Positions 53,377 through 62,646 of a DNA stretch of 64,000 nucleotides are shown here, one piece after another. The notes beneath the pieces were generated by a model. That model did no database searches and was not told where the DNA came from. It saw only the letters and a list, made by a program, of their open reading frames with translations. Position 1 is the first letter of the stretch. Each line of letters starts with the position of its first letter. The position numbers were made by a program, and so were the translations under genes. The DNA is taken from assembly GCA_019114135.1 (NCBI GenBank), contig DXGC01000065.1:1-64000 (forward strand), in the 5' to 3' direction. Source of the DNA: Candidatus Corynebacterium avicola (GTDB lineage: Bacteria > Actinomycetota > Actinomycetes > Mycobacteriales > Mycobacteriaceae).

Positions 53377-56300
53377 CTAGACCACCTGCTCCCCGGCGCG
53401 GCAGGCGGGACACAGGCAGGCGTGTCCGGTGCCCTCACAGTTCTTGGTGGTCGCCCGGTAGTCCGGCCCGGCGACCCGGGCGGCGGCGGCTACCGCGAAC
53501 TCCCGGACCTCCTCGAGCTGCTCCTCGGTGAGGGTGGGTTGCTGCAGGACCGTGATCGAGGCGGAGTCGCGTCTCGGGTAGACCAGCATCGCCCCGTCCG
53601 GCTGCCACGGCGTTGCAGCGTCGTTCCCGACCTCCTGCGCCGACACGAGCAGTTGGTAGGCCTTCAGCTGGGCACTCTCGGCGGCCTCCTTCTTCGACTT
53701 GGGGGTCTTGCCCGTCTTGAAGTCGATCACCAGGGCGCGCCCGTCGGGGTCGATCTCCACCCGGTCGGTCCGTCCGGCAAGCACCACCGGCAGCCCCTCG
53801 GGGGTCTCACCGATGGCCGCCTCGAGCTTCCGTTCGACCTCGACGGTGCGTCCGGTCGCTCCCGCGGCGGTGTCGCGTTCGCCGAGCCAGTCGTCGAGGC
53901 GGTCGACGGCGGCGAGACAGCTGTCGAGCAGCGGTCCGGCGGTCCAGGCCGGTCCGTCGACGAGATGCGGCACGGTGTCGGTGACGATGTCGTGGGCCTC
54001 CTCACGGGTCAGCCCGGCGGCCAGTCCCTCGGCCACGGCGTGGATCAGCACACCGACCTTCATCGCCTCGGTGGAAGCCCCACCGGTCAGGCCGACCAGG
54101 AAATTCACCGCATCGCAGCCCTCGTCGTTCATGGTCTCCAGGGTGGTTGGGCTGATGCGCACACCCGTGCCAGCGGCCGGGGTGGATGAGGACGGTTCGG
54201 CCGTCCCCCACCAGTGGTCAGGGTCGGCGCCGTAGACCCCTGCGGCGGCGAGGCGGGCGAGGTTGGACGCTGCGGCGTCGCGTTCATGTCCCGGACGCTG
54301 CGGATCGCACACGGCGTCGCGCAGTTCGGCGACGAGTGGTTCCAGTGCCAGGACACGGGGCAGTGCGGGGGTCGCGGTGACCGGCACGCGCTGGGGTGCT
54401 TCATCCTGGGCGGAGGTTCCAGCCCCGGCTGCTTCAGCTACCTCGACAGACTCAGCTTCCTCAGCGGTGATCGCGGTGATCTCATCCAGGAACCGGGAGG
54501 GCACACTCATGTCGTCGCCGCTGGCGTCCACCGCGGTGACCAGGGTGCGCCGGGTCGCCCGGGAGATGGCCAGAAGGAACAACCGACGCTCCTCGGCCAG
54601 GGCGGAGGCAGCCCGGGACACCGGGACCTCCGGGCTGATCCCCCGGTCCACCAGGTCGACGAGTTCCTGCTGGCCGAACAGTCCTCCGACGGTGGGCCCG
54701 GCCGGCCAACTGTCCTCCTGCACCCCGGCGACGACCACGACCTGCCACTGTCGGCCGGCCGCAGCATGCGCCGGGAGGATCTCCACGGCGTCCGGACGGG
54801 TCCCCCGACGGTCACGGCCACCGGTGGGCAGCTCCTGGGCACGGACCTCGTCCAGGAAGGTCTCGAGCGTGGCCGAGGGGGTGCGTTCGACGACGTCACC
54901 GGCCAGGTCGAAAAGGCTCATCACGGCGTCCAGGTCGCGGTCGGCCTGGGAGCCGAGGGTGCCGCCGCGCAGTGCCTGTCGTTGCAGGGAGTTCGACAGG
55001 TCGGCCGCCTGCCACACCGCCCACAGCACCTCCTCCACCGGGGAGGTCACCGTGGCACCCTCGAGCGCGGTGCGTCCGGCGTCCAGGACCTGGGTGAGCC
55101 GGTCGATGACGGCCTGTTCGCGGGGGCCGAAACGCCTGCTCCACGCCTCGGCCTGGTCGGCGTCGGCGCGGCCGGTGACCATCAACGTCACCGCCTCCAT
55201 CGCCCGCATCCCGGTACCGGCGAGCATCGGGGCGATCGCCCGCTCCACCCGGCGCAGCATCACCGGGTCGGCGCCGCCGACGGGGCTCTCCACCAGTCGT
55301 TGCATCTCGGCGGGTTCCAGTGGTCGCACCAGCGCGTCGAGCGCCAGCAGCAGCACGCTGACCAGTGGCTGTTCGGCCAGGACCACACTGGTCTGGTCCA
55401 CGGTGACCGGTACACCGTGGGACAGCAGGGTGCGCCGCAGGGCCGGTATGGCCCCGGTGGAGCGGACGATCACCGCGATGTCGTCCCAGGGCACGTCGTC
55501 GCTGACGTGTGCCCGACGCACCTCGTCGGTGACGGCGAGACGGTCGGCCGTCGCCGACGGAGAATGACGGACCTGGAGGGCGTTCGCCCGTGGTCCGGCA
55601 CCACCCGGACGTAGGGGGACCCGGGTCGGGGCGGCGGGCAGCCGGGTCTCCAGGTCGTTGACGGCGGTGACGAGGCTGTCCGGCAGCCGGTGGGACACCG
55701 ACAGCACGACCCGCTGGTCGGCATCGGCGGCGATCCGGCTGAGGAACTCCTCGTCGGCCCCGCGGAAGTGGAAGACACACTGGTCCGGGTCACCCGCGAC
55801 AAGGGTACGGACACCGGGACGGATGAACCGGGAGAGGAAAGCCCCGGCCGCCGGGTCGAGGTTGTGGGCGTCGTCCACCAGCAGCAGACGCACACGGGAC
55901 GCCTGGCGTTCCAGTACCGCCGGGGCCTGGTCGAGGGCGTCGAGGGTGACGTGCAGCAGCTCGGAGGCGTTGAGGTTCCGGGAACGGGACAGCGCCTGGA
56001 TCTGGTGGTACTCCCGCAGGAACTCCCCGGCACCGACCCACATGGGTTCGTCGTGCTGCTGGCCCAGCGAACTCAGCTCGTCCGGCCCGATGCCGCGTTC
56101 GGCGGCTCGGAGCAGCAGGTCACGAAGCTGGCGGGCGAAGCCGACCAGGGGAAGTGCCGGACGCATGTCCGCGGGCCAGGTGCCTGCGCCGTCCTCGGCA
56201 TGGCCCCGCAGCAGCGCGCGGATCTGCATGTCGTGCTCGGCACCGGTCATCAGCCGGGGCAGGGCGGTGTTGTCGTCGCGCTGTGCCTGGGCGGCCGCAC

Positions 56301-56751
56301 GAAGCATGGCGAAGGCCCAGGAGTGCACCGAGCGCACCGGGGTGGCGGTGGCCGCGTAGTTCGGTTCGGTGCGCAGAACCGCGGTGAGTGTGTCACGCAG
56401 CGCCGTCGCCGCCTCCTTCGACGGGGTGACGACCATGACCTCCTCGGCGCGGCCACCGGACCGCAGAAACTCGACCATGGTGTCCACCAGCAGTGAGGAC
56501 TTGCCGGTGCCCGGACCGCCGAGCACCGCATAGGGGCGTTCCAGGCTGATCCGGTCGTCTCCTCGGACCAGTGCCCCGGCCAGGCCGTCCCAGTGTCGGT
56601 GCGGCCTCTCCCCGGTTGTCTCGTCCACCCCGACGAGCCGGACGGTCACGTCACCGGCCGAGCCGACCCGGCGGCGCAGTTCATCGTCCGCGCGGGCCTG
56701 CTCTCGGCTCCGGTCGGTGGCCGGCACGGTCCCCGCCTGCTCCCCCACCAT
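53377..56751 (-). CDS. adnA: AdnA-type helicase-nuclease subunit
   Basis: This 1124-residue partner of AdnB has an N-terminal UvrD-like motor (motif I LGGPGTGKSSLLVDTMVEFL; motif II VDDAHNLDPAAGAF; GDPDQCVFHFRGA) and a C-terminal nuclease domain (VIDFKTGKTP, QLKAYQLLVSA). The end carries a cysteine cluster (NCEGTGHACLCPACRAG), with an upstream Cys in NDEGCDAVNFL, as expected for an iron-sulphur nuclease of the AddB/AdnA type. Motif II has His where most UvrD proteins have Gln (DDAH for DEYQ). It starts 4 bases after the TIGR02569 gene. Confidence 0.92.
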   Translation of the reverse strand: MVGEQAGTVPATDRSREQARADDELRRRVGSAGDVTVRLVGVDETTGERPHRHWDGLAGALVRGDDRISLERPYAVLGGPGTGKSSLLVDTMVEFLRSGGRAEEVMVVTPSKEAATALRDTLTAVLRTEPNYAATATPVRSVHSWAFAMLRAAAQAQRDDNTALPRLMTGAEHDMQIRALLRGHAEDGAGTWPADMRPALPLVGFARQLRDLLLRAAERGIGPDELSSLGQQHDEPMWVGAGEFLREYHQIQALSRSRNLNASELLHVTLDALDQAPAVLERQASRVRLLLVDDAHNLDPAAGAFLSRFIRPGVRTLVAGDPDQCVFHFRGADEEFLSRIAADADQRVVLSVSHRLPDSLVTAVNDLETRLPAAPTRVPLRPGGAGPRANALQVRHSPSATADRLAVTDEVRRAHVSDDVPWDDIAVIVRSTGAIPALRRTLLSHGVPVTVDQTSVVLAEQPLVSVLLLALDALVRPLEPAEMQRLVESPVGGADPVMLRRVERAIAPMLAGTGMRAMEAVTLMVTGRADADQAEAWSRRFGPREQAVIDRLTQVLDAGRTALEGATVTSPVEEVLWAVWQAADLSNSLQRQALRGGTLGSQADRDLDAVMSLFDLAGDVVERTPSATLETFLDEVRAQELPTGGRDRRGTRPDAVEILPAHAAAGRQWQVVVVAGVQEDSWPAGPTVGGLFGQQELVDLVDRGISPEVPVSRAASALAEERRLFLLAISRATRRTLVTAVDASGDDMSVPSRFLDEITAITAEEAESVEVAEAAGAGTSAQDEAPQRVPVTATPALPRVLALEPLVAELRDAVCDPQRPGHERDAAASNLARLAAAGVYGADPDHWWGTAEPSSSTPAAGTGVRISPTTLETMNDEGCDAVNFLVGLTGGASTEAMKVGVLIHAVAEGLAAGLTREEAHDIVTDTVPHLVDGPAWTAGPLLDSCLAAVDRLDDWLGERDTAAGATGRTVEVERKLEAAIGETPEGLPVVLAGRTDRVEIDPDGRALVIDFKTGKTPKSKKEAAESAQLKAYQLLVSAQEVGNDAATPWQPDGAMLVYPRRDSASITVLQQPTLTEEQLEEVREFAVAAAARVAGPDYRATTKNCEGTGHACLCPACRAGEQVV

Positions 56752-56755
56752 CAGG

Positions 56756-57706
56756 TCACGCTCCTACACGTGCGGCGATGACGTCGCTGACCCGGGAGAT
56801 GCCGCTCCACGCCGCCGGGGAGGAGTCCGGCAGCACCGCATGCACGAACAGGCGGTACATCACCGCGCGCAGCAGCAGCTGGTCGAAGTCCGGGAGGTGG
56901 CTCCACCGCTGGATCAGCCCGTCCTCGGCATTGGCCCAGGCGATCGCGTCCACGACCAGCAGCGCCACCGACCAACCGGCCGGACGCCACGTCGGCACCA
57001 GGTCCACGATCGCCGGATCGGCGTAGCCGTCGTAGATGGTGCAGCCCAGCACGTCACCGTGGACCAACTGGTCCTCGGCGGTGACCCCGGTACGCAGCAG
57101 CATCAGGCCGGTCGCCTTCTCCATGGCCGCGGCGACATCGTCGCGGGGCACCTCCGCCAGGTCCATCACCGGGGCGAGCAGTTCGGTGGGGTCGTCGGCC
57201 CAGGCGGCGGCCTCGGCGACGGCGTAGAGCGCAGTCTCGCTGAGTTCGCCGCTTCCCCCGGCGGCGCCGGCCGCGGCGGCCACCGCAGAGACGTCGAGGA
57301 AGTCAGGACGGTGCTTCGCCTCGTCCACCTGTGCCAGGGCCTCGTTGAACCGCAGTGCGCTGGCGGCCGTCTCGTCGAACCGCGGTGCGCGGTGTCCGGA
57401 GAGGAAGCCGCGGGCGGTCCACCCTCCCAGGGTGTAGCGCCCGTCGGTGGAACGCAGCGGACGGGCCACCGAGACGCCGGAGGGGCGGACCCGGTCCATC
57501 ACCTGTGCCGACCAGGTCGCGCGCGCCCGGTCGTCCGAGGGGATCAGCACGGCCTGGTCGCAACGCCACCCCTCGCCCCATGCCTCACCGAGGGCGACCG
57601 GGGCGGCGTGGGAGACCTGGAATCCGGCCCGGATCGCCGCCGGCGGGGCGTCGGCGACAGGGTCGGCGGCAGGACCGTTGGAGTGGTTCGTCGTCGTGTC
57701 TGGCAT
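56756..57706 (-). CDS. TIGR02569 family actinobacterial protein
   Basis: This 316-residue protein belongs to a family confined to actinobacteria (TIGR02569). The fold looks like an aminoglycoside-phosphotransferase/kinase: LVHGDVLGCTIYDG (resembling the catalytic loop HGD) and AIVDLVPTWRPAGW follow in the right order. The canonical second Asp (metal loop) is seen as IVDL. Its substrate is unknown. It heads the operon that continues with AdnA and AdnB, which suggests a link to DNA-break processing. TAGAGT (57714-57719) is seven bases before the ATG, so the operon mRNA is predicted to be leaderless. Confidence 0.8.
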   Translation of the reverse strand: MPDTTTNHSNGPAADPVADAPPAAIRAGFQVSHAAPVALGEAWGEGWRCDQAVLIPSDDRARATWSAQVMDRVRPSGVSVARPLRSTDGRYTLGGWTARGFLSGHRAPRFDETAASALRFNEALAQVDEAKHRPDFLDVSAVAAAAGAAGGSGELSETALYAVAEAAAWADDPTELLAPVMDLAEVPRDDVAAAMEKATGLMLLRTGVTAEDQLVHGDVLGCTIYDGYADPAIVDLVPTWRPAGWSVALLVVDAIAWANAEDGLIQRWSHLPDFDQLLLRAVMYRLFVHAVLPDSSPAAWSGISRVSDVIAARVGA

Positions 57707-57713
57707 GGCACAC

Positions 57714-57719
57714 ACTCTA
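57714..57719 (-). promoter_or_regulatory. -10 box of the TIGR02569-AdnA-AdnB operon
   Basis: TAGAGT on the minus strand ends seven bases before the ATG with no ribosome binding site, predicting a leaderless mRNA for the whole DNA-repair operon. Confidence 0.55.
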
Positions 57720-57775
57720 ACCCCGACCCCGGACAGCAACTGGCAGCGCAGCCACGGGGACGACGAACATGCAGG

Positions 57776-58849
57776 TCAGTCCCGCACGTCCACCGCCTCT
57801 CCCTCGCTACGGCCGTGCGGGAAAGGCCAGGCGTTCGGCCGGCAGGTGTTCTCCGCCGCCGTACCGCCGAACTCCGATCCGGAGTCCAGGCCCTCCAGTT
57901 CGCCGTTGTTGAGACTGAGGGTCTGCTGCATCATCAGCGGGGCAAGCGCCCCGTCCTCGGGGCACGGCTGGTGGGCGGCGAAGCCGATGCCGTGCCCGAT
58001 CTCGTGGTTGAGGACGTACTGGCGGTACCCGCCGAGGTCGCCTTCGAAGGTGCTCGCGCCACGGATCCAGCGGGCGGAGTTGATGATCACCCGGCCTGCC
58101 CCTGCCTCGCCCTCGTCGTCGTCACCCTGGATGAAACAGCTGGTCTCCAGCTCGGTCGTCCCGCCGCACAACTCCTTGGTGGTCTCCGGGCTGGTCAGGC
58201 GGATCCGCAGGTCCGGGGTGTCCTCGGAGCGCGCGCTGATGTGCCGGAAGGCGAAGTCGCCGGTGGAGATCCACGACCGCTCGTCGGCGAGGACGGAGTC
58301 CACCGTGGAGGCGAAGGCGTCGCCGCCGCCGAAGGTGGAGCCGTTGATCCCGTCCTCGAGTTCCACGACGTAGCTGTAGGCCTCGTCACCGAGTTTCTCG
58401 ACGTCACCGGCGGTGGCGCCGGCGTTGCCGACGCCCTGGAAGGTGCCGTCACCGGAGGCGTCGTAGTCCCCACCGGCAGGGAGCTCCCCCACCTCGGAGT
58501 CCGGGGCCGAGCCGGGAACCGGACCTTCCGCTCCCGAGGTCTCGGTGTCGTCCCCGCCATCCGATGAGGAACCCGAGGACTCCGAGGACGCCGAGGACTC
58601 CGACGCAGCAGACGTCGCCGAGGTCGACCCGTCCTCGGAGGTGTCGCCACCGGTCACGGCCAGTTCGATGATCACCCCGATGGTGGTCAGCGCCACCAGG
58701 ACGCCGGACACGCCGATCCACCGGTTGCGACGCTGCCGCCGTTCCCGTTCGCGGGCATGCCGCTCCCGGTAGTCCGCCCGGCGCTCAAGCTCCGACTGTG
58801 GGAGGGTGAAGCGCTCCCGGCGGACGGGATCACGTCGCGGATCTGTCAC
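57776..58849 (-). CDS. DUF3152 membrane-anchored metzincin-like protease
   Basis: This 357-residue protein has an Arg-rich cytoplasmic start, one membrane helix (about residues 45-66), a Ser/Asp/Glu/Thr-rich linker (about 67-125) and a DUF3152 domain outside the membrane. Zinc binding is clear: NHEIGHGIGFAAH is the metzincin pattern HExxHxxGxxxH (from about residue 281), and LMMQQT is the Met-turn. The start is GTG 58847-58849. Position matches Rv3207c. The target is unknown. Confidence 0.87.
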   Translation of the reverse strand: MTDPRRDPVRRERFTLPQSELERRADYRERHARERERRQRRNRWIGVSGVLVALTTIGVIIELAVTGGDTSEDGSTSATSAASESSASSESSGSSSDGGDDTETSGAEGPVPGSAPDSEVGELPAGGDYDASGDGTFQGVGNAGATAGDVEKLGDEAYSYVVELEDGINGSTFGGGDAFASTVDSVLADERSWISTGDFAFRHISARSEDTPDLRIRLTSPETTKELCGGTTELETSCFIQGDDDEGEAGAGRVIINSARWIRGASTFEGDLGGYRQYVLNHEIGHGIGFAAHQPCPEDGALAPLMMQQTLSLNNGELEGLDSGSEFGGTAAENTCRPNAWPFPHGRSEGEAVDVRD

Positions 58850-58886
58850 TGTACTCAGTCACTCGGTCTCTGTTGATGTCTACCGA

Positions 58887-59114
58887 TCAGATGAAGCCGA
58901 CCGGGCGGGACGCCGAGGAACCGACCTCGACGTAGGCGACCTGCTCACGGACGATGACGTACACGGAGCCCTTGTTGTCCTTGAGCTTCAGCGTGTTCTT
59001 GGCGTTGTCGCCGGCGAGGAGCTCCTCGACCTGCGCGGCCACCGAATCCTGCTCTTCGCTGCTGGTGATGACCAGATCGCGCGGGTTGTTGACGAAACCG
59101 ACCTTGATGTCCAT
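58887..59114 (-). CDS. DUF3107 protein (TB9.4-like)
   Basis: This 75-residue protein begins MDIKVGFVNNPRDLVITSS, the conserved start of DUF3107 (M. tuberculosis Rv3208A, TB9.4). The whole length is family-typical: a strand, a helix (AAQVEELLAGD) and three strands with KGSVYVIVREQVAYVEVG. It is probably an ATP-binding-like small cytoplasmic protein; the function is not established to my knowledge. It is divergent from rhlE and followed by the DUF3152 gene after no overlap, as in mycobacteria. Confidence 0.88.
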   Translation of the reverse strand: MDIKVGFVNNPRDLVITSSEEQDSVAAQVEELLAGDNAKNTLKLKDNKGSVYVIVREQVAYVEVGSSASRPVGFI

Positions 59115-59170
59115 GTTGCGGTGACTTTCCCTCTCACATTGCCTTGGCTGTAACGTGGACCATCATAGCG

Positions 59171-60520
59171 ATGACGAAGCAGCAGGAAGGGAAGGTGCCC
59201 GTGGAGCGACCAACGTTCCGGGATCTCGGCGTGGCCGAAGAGATCGCCGAGGCTCTCGAATCGGACGGACGCGGCCGTGCCTTCGCCATCCAGGAACGGG
59301 CCCTGCCCCTGGCGCTCGTCGGCAAGGACCTCATCGGGCAGGCCCGCACCGGCATGGGCAAGACCCTCGGTTTCGGTGTCCCCCTGCTGGACCGGCTCTT
59401 CGACGACGCCGGGGTCGCCGAGTTGGACGGCACGGTCCGCGGACTGGTGGTCGTCCCCACCCGCGAGCTCTGCCTGCAGGTCGCCGACGACCTCGCCGCC
59501 GCGGCCCGCAACCTGCGTGTCGGTGACCGCGCCTTCGCCGTCACCACGATCTACGGTGGTGTCCCCTTCGAGTCGCAGATCAACGCGATCGACGCCGGCA
59601 CCGACGTCGTCGTCGGCACGCCGGGGCGTCTCCTCGACCTGTCGCGGCAGGGACACCTCGACCTCTCCCACGTGGAGGTCCTGGTGCTCGACGAGGCCGA
59701 CGAGATGCTCGACCAGGGGTTCCTGGACGACGTCCAGGCCATCATGAAGCAGACCGCCGAGCCGCGGCAGACGATGCTGTTCTCCGCCACCATGCCCGGC
59801 CCGATCGTGGCCCTGACCCGTGAGTTCATGAACAAGCCGGTGCTGATCCGTGCGGACGTCTCCTCTGCCCAGGCCACGCACACCACCACCCGGCAGATCG
59901 TCTTCCAGTCGCACAAGCTCGACCGGATGAGTGTGCTGGCCCGGATCCTGCAGACCCCGGGGCGTGGCCGCACGATCGTCTTCGCCCGGACGAAGCGACA
60001 GGCGGCGATCATCGCCGGCGACCTCGCCGAGCTCGGTTTCGCCGTCGGCGCGGTGCACGGTGACATGCGCCAGAAGGACCGTGAGAAGTCGCTTCGCGCC
60101 TTCCGGGAGGGCACGGTGGACGTCATGGTAGCCACCGACGTCGCCGCCCGCGGCATCGACGTCGAGGACGTCACCCACGTCATCAACTACCAGGTCCCGG
60201 AGGACGACAAGACATACGTCCACCGCATCGGACGCACCGGCCGTGCGGGGCGCTCCGGCGTCGCCGTGACCCTGGTCGGCTGGGACGAGGTGACCCGGTG
60301 GTCGGCGATCGACGACACCCTGGACCTCGGCAAGGGGGAGCTGCCGAAGTGGTTCTCCGGGTCCGGGGAGTTCCTCGAGGAGTTCGGTCTGGACGAGGAC
60401 GTCACCGACCGGGTGGGCTCGCCGCGTGAGGTCCAGGGGTCCGCCTCGGCGACCGCCCCGGCCCGCCGGGAGCGCAGGGAGCACTCCGACCGTCCGCGCC
60501 GCACCAGGTCGCGCCGTTGA
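59171..60520 (+). CDS. rhlE: DEAD-box RNA helicase RhlE
   Basis: This ATP-dependent RNA helicase has about 449 residues. It shows the Q motif (FAIQERALPLALVGKDLIGQARTGMGKT, with Walker A reading GMGKT), PTRELCLQ, DEAD in VLVLDEADEMLDQG, SAT in LFSATMPG, and HRIGRTGRAGRSG for the second domain. A short basic end (PARRERREHSDRPRRTRSRR) could bind RNA. ATG 59171 is used. An upstream TTG (59144) and a downstream GTG with AAGG five bases before it (59201-59203) are both possible starts. Position matches Rv3211. Confidence 0.92.
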   Translation: MTKQQEGKVPVERPTFRDLGVAEEIAEALESDGRGRAFAIQERALPLALVGKDLIGQARTGMGKTLGFGVPLLDRLFDDAGVAELDGTVRGLVVVPTRELCLQVADDLAAAARNLRVGDRAFAVTTIYGGVPFESQINAIDAGTDVVVGTPGRLLDLSRQGHLDLSHVEVLVLDEADEMLDQGFLDDVQAIMKQTAEPRQTMLFSATMPGPIVALTREFMNKPVLIRADVSSAQATHTTTRQIVFQSHKLDRMSVLARILQTPGRGRTIVFARTKRQAAIIAGDLAELGFAVGAVHGDMRQKDREKSLRAFREGTVDVMVATDVAARGIDVEDVTHVINYQVPEDDKTYVHRIGRTGRAGRSGVAVTLVGWDEVTRWSAIDDTLDLGKGELPKWFSGSGEFLEEFGLDEDVTDRVGSPREVQGSASATAPARRERREHSDRPRRTRSRR

Positions 60521-61818
60521 CCGAGCGTGGCCGGTGGGCGCCTGCCGAACAGCGTTCACGTACCGACCTGGTGGTGGCTGCTGCCATCACCGTCCTGGTG
60601 CTGCTCGTCGTCGCCGGGACGTGGTTCTTCTCGGACTCCCGGTCCACCTCCCACGAGACCGCCGGCCCCGGGGAGGCCATCGCCCCGAGCGACGCCGATG
60701 CCCCGGTCCCGGAGTCACTGGACGAGATCTGGCGGGCGGAGTCCGAACCGTCCGACACCGGTGAACCGATCACCGTGGAGGGTGCGGCGATCGTCCGCGA
60801 CGGCAACCGGGTCACCGGGGTCGACACCGCCGACGGTTCCGAGGTGTGGAGCTACAGCCGCGACCGCGAGCTGTGCGGGATGACCGCCAACTGGAGCCGT
60901 GTCGTCACCGTGTACCAGGGGCCGAAGGGCTGCGGGGACGCCACCAGTCTCGACGCGGCCACCGGTGAGTACCAGGACACCCGGTCCGCCCTGGCCGACG
61001 AGGACGTCCAGCTGTTCCGTTCCCTCGACAGTGTCGGGCTACTGGGCACCGACCGGGTGGAACTGTGGCGCAGCGACCTGGTGCGCACCGTGGAGGTCGG
61101 CCATGTCGAGGCACCGGTGAACTCCGAGGCCCAGCCCCTCGACGGCTGCCGGTTCACCTCGGCACAGGCCCGGAAGGACCTGCTCGCGGTGATGGCGGAC
61201 TGCGGTCGTGAGGACGGCAAGCACACCGTCAGCCTGCAGAAGGCGGTCCCGGACGAGGCCAACGAACCAGAGGTGACCCACGAGTTCACCGTCCCCGCGG
61301 ACGCGGAGCTGGTCGGGATCGCCCAGGAGGCCGCGGTGATCTACGTGCACGGTTCCGGGACCCGTGCCGAGGACGACGAGGACTACGAGGGCAGCCGCTT
61401 CCAGGTACTGCACACCGACGGCGGGTTCAACCAGTACCCGGCGGACCCCAGTCCGGTGATGGCGGCGCGGGCGGACGACTCCACCGACGCCGCCACCACG
61501 GACGGTTCCCTCTTCGTCCCGGAGACCGGGGACCTCCCCCACAACATGACCTGGTTCGACGGTGAGCGTCTGATCGGTTTCGGCCCCACCGACCTCGATC
61601 AGCGGTTCAGCGTCCCGGCGCTCGGCACCGGGGCCGCGATGGGCGACCGGTTGCTGGCCCCGGTGGAGGACGGGATCGCCGTGGTCGACTGGTCCGACGG
61701 GAACGTCGAGCGGGTCATCCCGGTGGACCGTGGTGACTACACCGGTCCGGTGCACCTGCGGGTGCAGGGCGCGGTCGTCGTCGAACAGCGCGGTGGGACG
61801 ATGGTCGCCCTGCGCTGA
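60517..61818 (+). CDS. Membrane-anchored beta-propeller-like protein (Rv3212-like)
   Basis: This 433-residue protein of unknown function has one N-terminal membrane helix (about residues 17-39) and a large extracytoplasmic domain. The domain has repeats resembling PQQ/WD-type blades (for example VDTADGSEVWSYSRDRELCG, where a Trp closes a strand). Cys residues at about 115, 133, 205 and 222 may form disulfides. The TTG start overlaps the rhlE stop (TTGA), so the two are coupled, although their functions seem unrelated. Position matches Rv3212. Confidence 0.75.
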   Translation: MTERGRWAPAEQRSRTDLVVAAAITVLVLLVVAGTWFFSDSRSTSHETAGPGEAIAPSDADAPVPESLDEIWRAESEPSDTGEPITVEGAAIVRDGNRVTGVDTADGSEVWSYSRDRELCGMTANWSRVVTVYQGPKGCGDATSLDAATGEYQDTRSALADEDVQLFRSLDSVGLLGTDRVELWRSDLVRTVEVGHVEAPVNSEAQPLDGCRFTSAQARKDLLAVMADCGREDGKHTVSLQKAVPDEANEPEVTHEFTVPADAELVGIAQEAAVIYVHGSGTRAEDDEDYEGSRFQVLHTDGGFNQYPADPSPVMAARADDSTDAATTDGSLFVPETGDLPHNMTWFDGERLIGFGPTDLDQRFSVPALGTGAAMGDRLLAPVEDGIAVVDWSDGNVERVIPVDRGDYTGPVHLRVQGAVVVEQRGGTMVALR

Positions 61819-61822
61819 CTGC

Positions 61823-62230
61823 TCAGCGCAGGTGCCGACGCGCCGACCACTCCACCGCGTCTCTGTTGAACATCAGGCCGAGCCCCACGACACCGACGAT
61901 CAGGGTGGGGATGCCGGCCTGGATATTGCCTGACGAGAACATGAACACCGAGACCAGCACCAGGAACAGCTGGAGCATGGCCACCGGTCCGCGTCCCCAC
62001 CGGCGCCCCTGTGACATGAACAGTCCGGCGAGTGCGACGACACCGCCGAAGAAGAGGAACCAGATTCCCGTGGCGACCCCGTTGAGTCCCGGTGTCTCCA
62101 CCCCCTGCAGGTCCCGCACGATCATCACCACGCCGATGACCACGCCCGCCAGCCCCTCGGCCAGTCCCAACCATCCTGCCCAGCGCACACTCGGTGGCAG
62201 CACCAGTGCTTTTCCGTCGTCTTCACTCAT
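61823..62230 (-). CDS. Small four-helix membrane protein
   Basis: This 135-residue protein has four hydrophobic segments, and no family is recognised. Residues about 20-40 (AGWLGLAEGLAGVVIGVVMIV), 56-77, 86-104 and 107-125 should cross the membrane. The N-terminus is short and acidic. TAGAAT at 62238-62243 lies seven bases before the ATG, so the mRNA is probably leaderless. It converges with the beta-propeller gene, four bases apart. Confidence 0.68.
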   Translation of the reverse strand: MSEDDGKALVLPPSVRWAGWLGLAEGLAGVVIGVVMIVRDLQGVETPGLNGVATGIWFLFFGGVVALAGLFMSQGRRWGRGPVAMLQLFLVLVSVFMFSSGNIQAGIPTLIVGVVGLGLMFNRDAVEWSARRHLR

Positions 62231-62337
62231 GCCGCTGATTCTACTGGGCACCCGCTGTCACCAGTCCCCGCCCCGTCCCACTCTGGTCCCCAGTCCCCTG
62301 TTAACCCACCCTTACCTTTCGCTCCAAATCAAATCGC

Positions 62338-62353
62338 TGTGACTTTGGTCACT
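62338..62353. promoter_or_regulatory. CRP/GlxR site in the whiB1 promoter region
   Basis: TGTGA-CTTTGG-TCACT matches the consensus TGTGA-N6-TCACA with one mismatch. In M. tuberculosis whiB1 is controlled by the CRP homologue Rv3676, and the same arrangement seems kept here. The rest of the 416-base gap (62231-62646) holds the opposite promoter and a long whiB1 leader with no open frame that I would call a gene. Confidence 0.6.
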
Positions 62354-62646
62354 CTTTGTCGTGCAGCCCTAGCGAAGCCCCCTGATGTCATGCCAGACTT
62401 AAACACGTAACAGAGAGAGGGACACGAGGTTACATCCCGGTTAACACCGAACCCGACCCGTCATCTCTGCCCCGGGCAACACCGTCCAGCCACACCTTAC
62501 CGTGTCGGCGCAACGGGTCTGCCCCACCCCACACCGACGAACTCGGACCACCCCTCACGGCTCACGGGCGTGACTTTCCTGCGCCCAGGGGGGGGATCTG
62601 GTCCGTGCACCACACTGCGTACACTGCGTTGAAGGAGAAGATCACG

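Noticed and set aside
58988..60559. Long minus-strand open frame opposite rhlE
   Set aside because: It is the reverse-complement shadow of the DEAD-box helicase and has no recognisable domain.
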